64,000 nt of DNA from Sarcocystis neurona. Taxonomy: Eukaryota; Apicomplexa; Conoidasida; Eucoccidiorida; Sarcocystidae. The stretch covers positions 3,046,724 to 3,110,723 of the forward strand of contig KL647300.1 in NCBI GenBank assembly GCA_000727475.1, read 5' to 3'. Both the position numbers and the translations under genes were made by a program. This document shows, one piece after another, positions 61,001 to 64,000 of this stretch. A model generated the notes under the pieces. That model was given only the letters and a program-made list of their open reading frames with translations, had not been told where the DNA came from and did no database searches. Each line of letters opens with the position of its first letter. Position 1 is the first letter of the stretch.

Positions 61001-64000
61001 TTGGGGTTAGATCTGCGTGTGTACGTCTGCGTGTGTGGTATGTGTTTGTGTGTCCACGTTTCTGTGTAACCGTCTGCGGGTGGATGTACGAGAAACGTGT
61101 GTCCTCCTGTCTCTTCCCATCTCCTGTCTCTCGCTCTTGTTCGCTCTTCATTTATTTATGTATGCGGACCTGTAAAAGTACGTGGAGATCTCGTAGGGGT
61201 GGTGCCGCAGCGTCCTGGCGCTGCTGCTACTGCTGCGGCACTTCCTCCCGCTGCTGCTGCTGCGGCACTGCCTCCCGCTGCTGCTGCTGCGGCACTTCCT
61301 CCCGCTGCTGCTGCTGTGGCACTTCCTCCCGCTGCTGCTGGTGCGGCACTTCCTCCCGCTGCTGCTGCTGCGGCACTTCCTCCCGCTGCTGCTGCTGCGG
61401 CACTTCCTCCCACTGCTGCGGCACTTCTTCCTGCTGCTGCGGCACTTCTTCCTGCTGCTGCGGCACTTCCTCCCGCTGCTGCGGCACTTCCTCCCGCTGC
61501 TGCGGCACTTCTTCCTGCTGCTGCGGCACTTCCTCCCGCTGCTGCGGCACTACCTGCTGCTGCTGCTGTGCGCTGCTGCTGTCGGTGGGCCTCAGGCGAC
61601 GCTGTTTGTATGTGACGCAACGTATCAAGAAATTTGGTCAAAGGCCGTCCACGGGCTCGAACAGGCGATCTGCATGCGCAGCAGCAGCGACGGCAAAGGC
61701 TTCACTACGTGGATTATCGACCACCCTGGCGTTATTAATTCTTCTCATCCGTATAGCGTACGTGAAGCACAAAAGAAATGCACATGAATTTGACCGAAAG
61801 AAGCGGCGTACCTTTCTTCGTCCGCTCCCGCTTCAGTTTCCTGTTTTCGTGCTCTCTCTCCGGATCTCTCTCGCTAGGTTATTTGTATATAAATATGAGT
61901 ATGGCTGCGTACGCATGCATCAGGCGCATGCAGGAGTCAGTAGAGTCTTATCTACTTTGCTTCTCCGTCTCTCTCTCTATTTCGTATACACATGTATGTA
62001 CATACCTGTTGTTGTGCACATGCGTCATTCGCGTGCTAGCCAGGGGACACGTCTGTACTTAATCTATCTATGTGTCTATATCTATGTCTGTGGATATCCA
62101 TATCTAACTATATCTATATCCGTCTGTATCTATCAATACAAATATCTATCTATATCTGTGCCTATCTATATCTATACCCATCACCTGTATATATATATAT
62201 ATATATCTATATCTATCTGTATAAATATCTATGTATGTCTGTATCTGTCTATATCTATATCTATCTCTGTCTATATTTTTGCCTATGCCTATCTATCTAT
62301 ATATCGTGTGTACATATGTGTATATATGTGCTGGCGTGTGCACGCATGATGAGTGCATGCGCATGATTCGCATACAAGAGTCACTACACAAGTCTCCATT
62401 TTTTTAATATCTCTCTCTCTATCGCGTGTACCTACGTATATATATATATATATGTGTTGGCGTGTGCATGCGTGATGCGCATGCAAGAGTCAGGAGATAT
62501 GTAAGTAGAGATATGTCTCTACTCTCTGTCGTTCTCTCTATCTTGTGTACACATCTATGTATATGTGTTGGCGTGTGCATGCTTTATGTGATTGCAGGAG
62601 TCAGTATTTTCGTTTGTGTGTTTGGGTCAATATTTATATATGTGTGTGGATGCGTGTACATGATAGCACATATGAAGAACCTCTGTGTATGTACGTGGCG
62701 TCAATGTCGATAAATATGGATGCATGCTTGCTTATATATGTTATCTGCATGTGTATGCGTGTGTGTGTGTATAGATGTAGGACGCGTCTACATAGGTCGG
62801 TTACGCATGTTTGTACGGATGTATGCATGCGTGCGTCAATGTATGTATGTGTCTACGTCTGTTTCTCCATTTCTTTCTATATGTGGGTATACGTATACGT
62901 ATAAGTAGAACTATGTTTTTCATGCGTGTTCTGCATATACGTATGAACATACATATGTGGTGCATGCAGGACCCACGGTTCAACCCATGTTTCGATAGGA
63001 GGAACGGCTTCCGCACGCGCAGCGTCTTGGCGGCACCAATTTTTGGGAAGAACGACCAAGTCATCGCCATTTTTATGTGCGTGAACAAGCAGCAGCAGTG
63101 CGGAGGAAAGTTCACAGCAGTAAGTTGCTCTTCTCTGCTGCCGCGCCTGCCGGTGTTGTTCTTCCACTTGCGCCGGAGACTTCTGCAGCTTACGTTCTGC
63201 TGCGGCGCGCCTGATCTCTTTCAGCTGGCGTATTTATCTATTTATATATATCCACACTTACGTACGGGTGGACGTCCGTGTGAGTCTGTATAGGTGATGG
63301 GTAGCTGGACGTCTGCGTGTATACATATCGTATATATACTGTACATGCCTACATGCATGGGCGTACTATGTACTGTGTGCCTGTCTACTTTTCAGAAGGG
63401 AGAAGCACGTATATGTGTCTACGTGTATACGCGTGCTGTGCATGGATATGTGTGCTTTTCGAAAGGGAGAAGCATATATATATATATATATATCTGTATA
63501 TATATATGTATATATGTACGTAGGTGTGTCTACGTGGATGTGCGTACTGTATATGTGCCTGTGTACTTTTGAAGAGGAAGGAATAGAAGTTTGGCTCTTT
63601 CTCTGCTGCCTGCACCCTGCTCCTCTGCACGTCAACTTTTTCACTACGTCTGTGTGTAGGCATGTATTAGTACACACATATATATACGTAGGCAACACTC
63701 TACGCACACATGCATATGCACACATGTGTATGTCTCTGCAGACACACATGCGTATACGTATATATACAGTACGCCTTCGGAGCGCTGCGATGGTGGCTGA
63801 CACACTGAGGGAGAAAAGTAGGATAAAGCTCTCCCCTCGTTTGCATGGAGGAAGCGGGGGAAGAAAAGAGAGACACAAATTGTCTCATCACAAGACACTG
63901 GCGCAGTTCCACGCCTGAGGAAGTGCTGCTCACTCTGTCGCTGCTGGTGCTGCTGACTCTGTCACTGCTGGTGCTGCTGACTCTATCGCTGCTGCTGATG
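51908..64000 (+). CDS. TMEM65-GAF fusion protein (3' end beyond window)
   Basis: Exons: 51908-53944, 55114-55295, 58043-58157, 59514-59573, 61596-61757, 62970-63119; 902 codons so far, five phase-matched GT-AG introns. Residues 1-640 are Ala/Ser-rich, then Glu/Gln/Arg-rich and probably coiled. From about 655 a TMEM65 domain follows: LPMIGFGVMDQFIM (exon 1), GVALGVTTLAAAAVGQLCSD and a GLPPP turn (exon 2), GGVCGIAFGCVLGM (exon 3), with three hydrophobic segments. Animal TMEM65 is a mitochondrial inner-membrane protein tied to sodium-dependent calcium efflux. After DRLKHLRK a GAF domain starts (LDKVFENVVADAPRLFQCER; ATLFVCDATYQEIWSKAV; DGKGFTTWIIDHPGVIN; DPRFNPCFDRRNGFRTRSVL; VIAIFMCVNK). NK with the following F matches the start of the NKFDE motif of cyclic-nucleotide-binding GAFs; its D/E and any output domain lie beyond the window. 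The start ATG (CCCCATGG) is the first after an in-frame stop at 51830. Two adjacent genes would be the alternative, but the phase-0 joint argues for one. Confidence 0.82.
55380..56340. repeat. 1-kb TATATG/TATGTA-type degenerate repeat in TMEM65-GAF intron 2
   Basis: Almost entirely words of the type TATATGTATG and ATGTACATAT with TA runs. Both strands are open in several frames, encoding only Tyr, Ile, Cys, Val and Met. Similar DNA fills 57440-57780 and 58360-58720 in the same gene. Confidence 0.85.
56733..57115. repeat. CTG-based minisatellites (21-bp and 30-bp units)
   Basis: First part: units of GTTGCTGCTGCTGCGACTA plus GT, repeated from about 56750 with drift. Second part, about 57000-57110: units GCTGCTTCGCGGCCCCGCCT plus TGCTGCC. 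They lie in the intron between the second and third exons of the TMEM65-GAF gene and stay open on both strands by composition. Confidence 0.8.
57992..58042 (+). repeat. (CTG)n run forming the 3' splice site of a TMEM65 exon
   Basis: CTG triplets with two TTG variants run directly into CAG at 58040-58042, the acceptor of the exon that begins at 58043. The next exon (59514) and the previous one (55114) also have CTG runs ending in CAG as their acceptors. Confidence 0.8.
59930..60275. repeat. Degenerate CTGCTGGTGCTGCTACC minisatellite
   Basis: Units of about 30-60 bp made of CTGCTGCTG, GGTGCTGCTACC and GCAGT/GCATGCTG, in the intron that splits the GAF domain after its first exon. Frames are open on + over 200 codons but encode only Cys/Leu/Ala/Val. 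Confidence 0.8.
61205..61560. repeat. Minisatellite of 27-bp then 21-bp units inside the GAF-domain intron
   Basis: The unit is (CTG)4 followed by CGGCACTTCCTCCCG in the first half and (CTG)2 followed by the same 15 bp in the second half, roughly 14 units in all. It ends 35 bp before the acceptor of the next GAF exon. All three + frames and all three - frames are open across it (Cys-Gly-Thr-Ser-Ser, Ala, Leu; Gln-Glu-Val-Pro, Ala-Gly-Ser). Confidence 0.93.
62328..62612. repeat. Degenerate repeat of about 110 bp in the last visible intron
   Basis: The block GTG(C/T)TGGCGTGTGCA(T/C)GC followed by a GCATGCAAGAGTCA-type word occurs near 62328, 62454 and 62565, with a partial relative near 61917 (GCGCATGCAGGAGTCAGTAG). 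TATATA and TCTCTCTCTC sequence lies between copies. Confidence 0.7.
63916..64000. repeat. Tandem repeat, 24-bp unit, at the right edge
   Basis: GCTGCTGACTCTGTCACTGC followed by TGGT is repeated about three and a half times and continues past the end of the window. It lies in the intron after the NK-containing GAF exon. Confidence 0.85.

Overview
This window looks like nuclear DNA of a coccidian apicomplexan, most probably an Eimeria species. Reasons: genes are split into many short exons by introns of about 0.2 to 3 kb; CAG/CTG triplet runs encode long Ala, Gln, Ser and Glu tracts; TA/TATATG microsatellites are abundant; and stretches rich in triplet repeats alternate with stretches free of them, the R/P segment pattern known from Eimeria chromosomes. 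No rRNA, tRNA, CRISPR array or bacterial-type operon was seen.

Layout. 427-7034 (+): last six exons of a poly(ADP-ribose) polymerase, with the complete catalytic domain and its stop codon. 11065-12450 (-): core spliceosomal protein Sm D2, with a 41-nt exon; its first exon is not found. 12.5-16.8 kb: first triplet-rich segment, one possible Ala/Ser/Arg-rich gene on +. 16.8-36.7 kb: triplet-poor segment. It carries a ten-exon gene for an unrecognised 465-residue protein (20560-30498, +), reconstructed by splice sites and reading phase because no exon is longer than 225 nt. Possible exons on the opposite strand lie in its introns and beyond its 3' end. 34207-41719 (-): a five-exon gene for an 879-residue protein with a long low-complexity N-terminal part and a coiled-coil C-terminus. 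42-51.8 kb: triplet-rich DNA where both strands stay open; coding on - is more likely but not resolved. It includes a 1.3-kb (ACT)n-like tract.

51908-64000 (+): the most interesting locus. Six exons with matching phases join a low-complexity N-terminus to a complete TMEM65-type membrane domain and then to a GAF domain of the cyclic-nucleotide-binding type. The gene runs off the right edge inside the GAF domain. This suggests a membrane protein with a ligand-sensing cytosolic or matrix domain, a combination I do not know as a described protein.

Most solid calls rest on conserved motifs (PARP, Sm D2, TMEM65, GAF) plus GT-AG splice sites whose phases agree. The genes are functionally unrelated, as is usual in such genomes. 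Exon borders are read by eye, so each could move by a few codons, and 5' ends are the least certain part.
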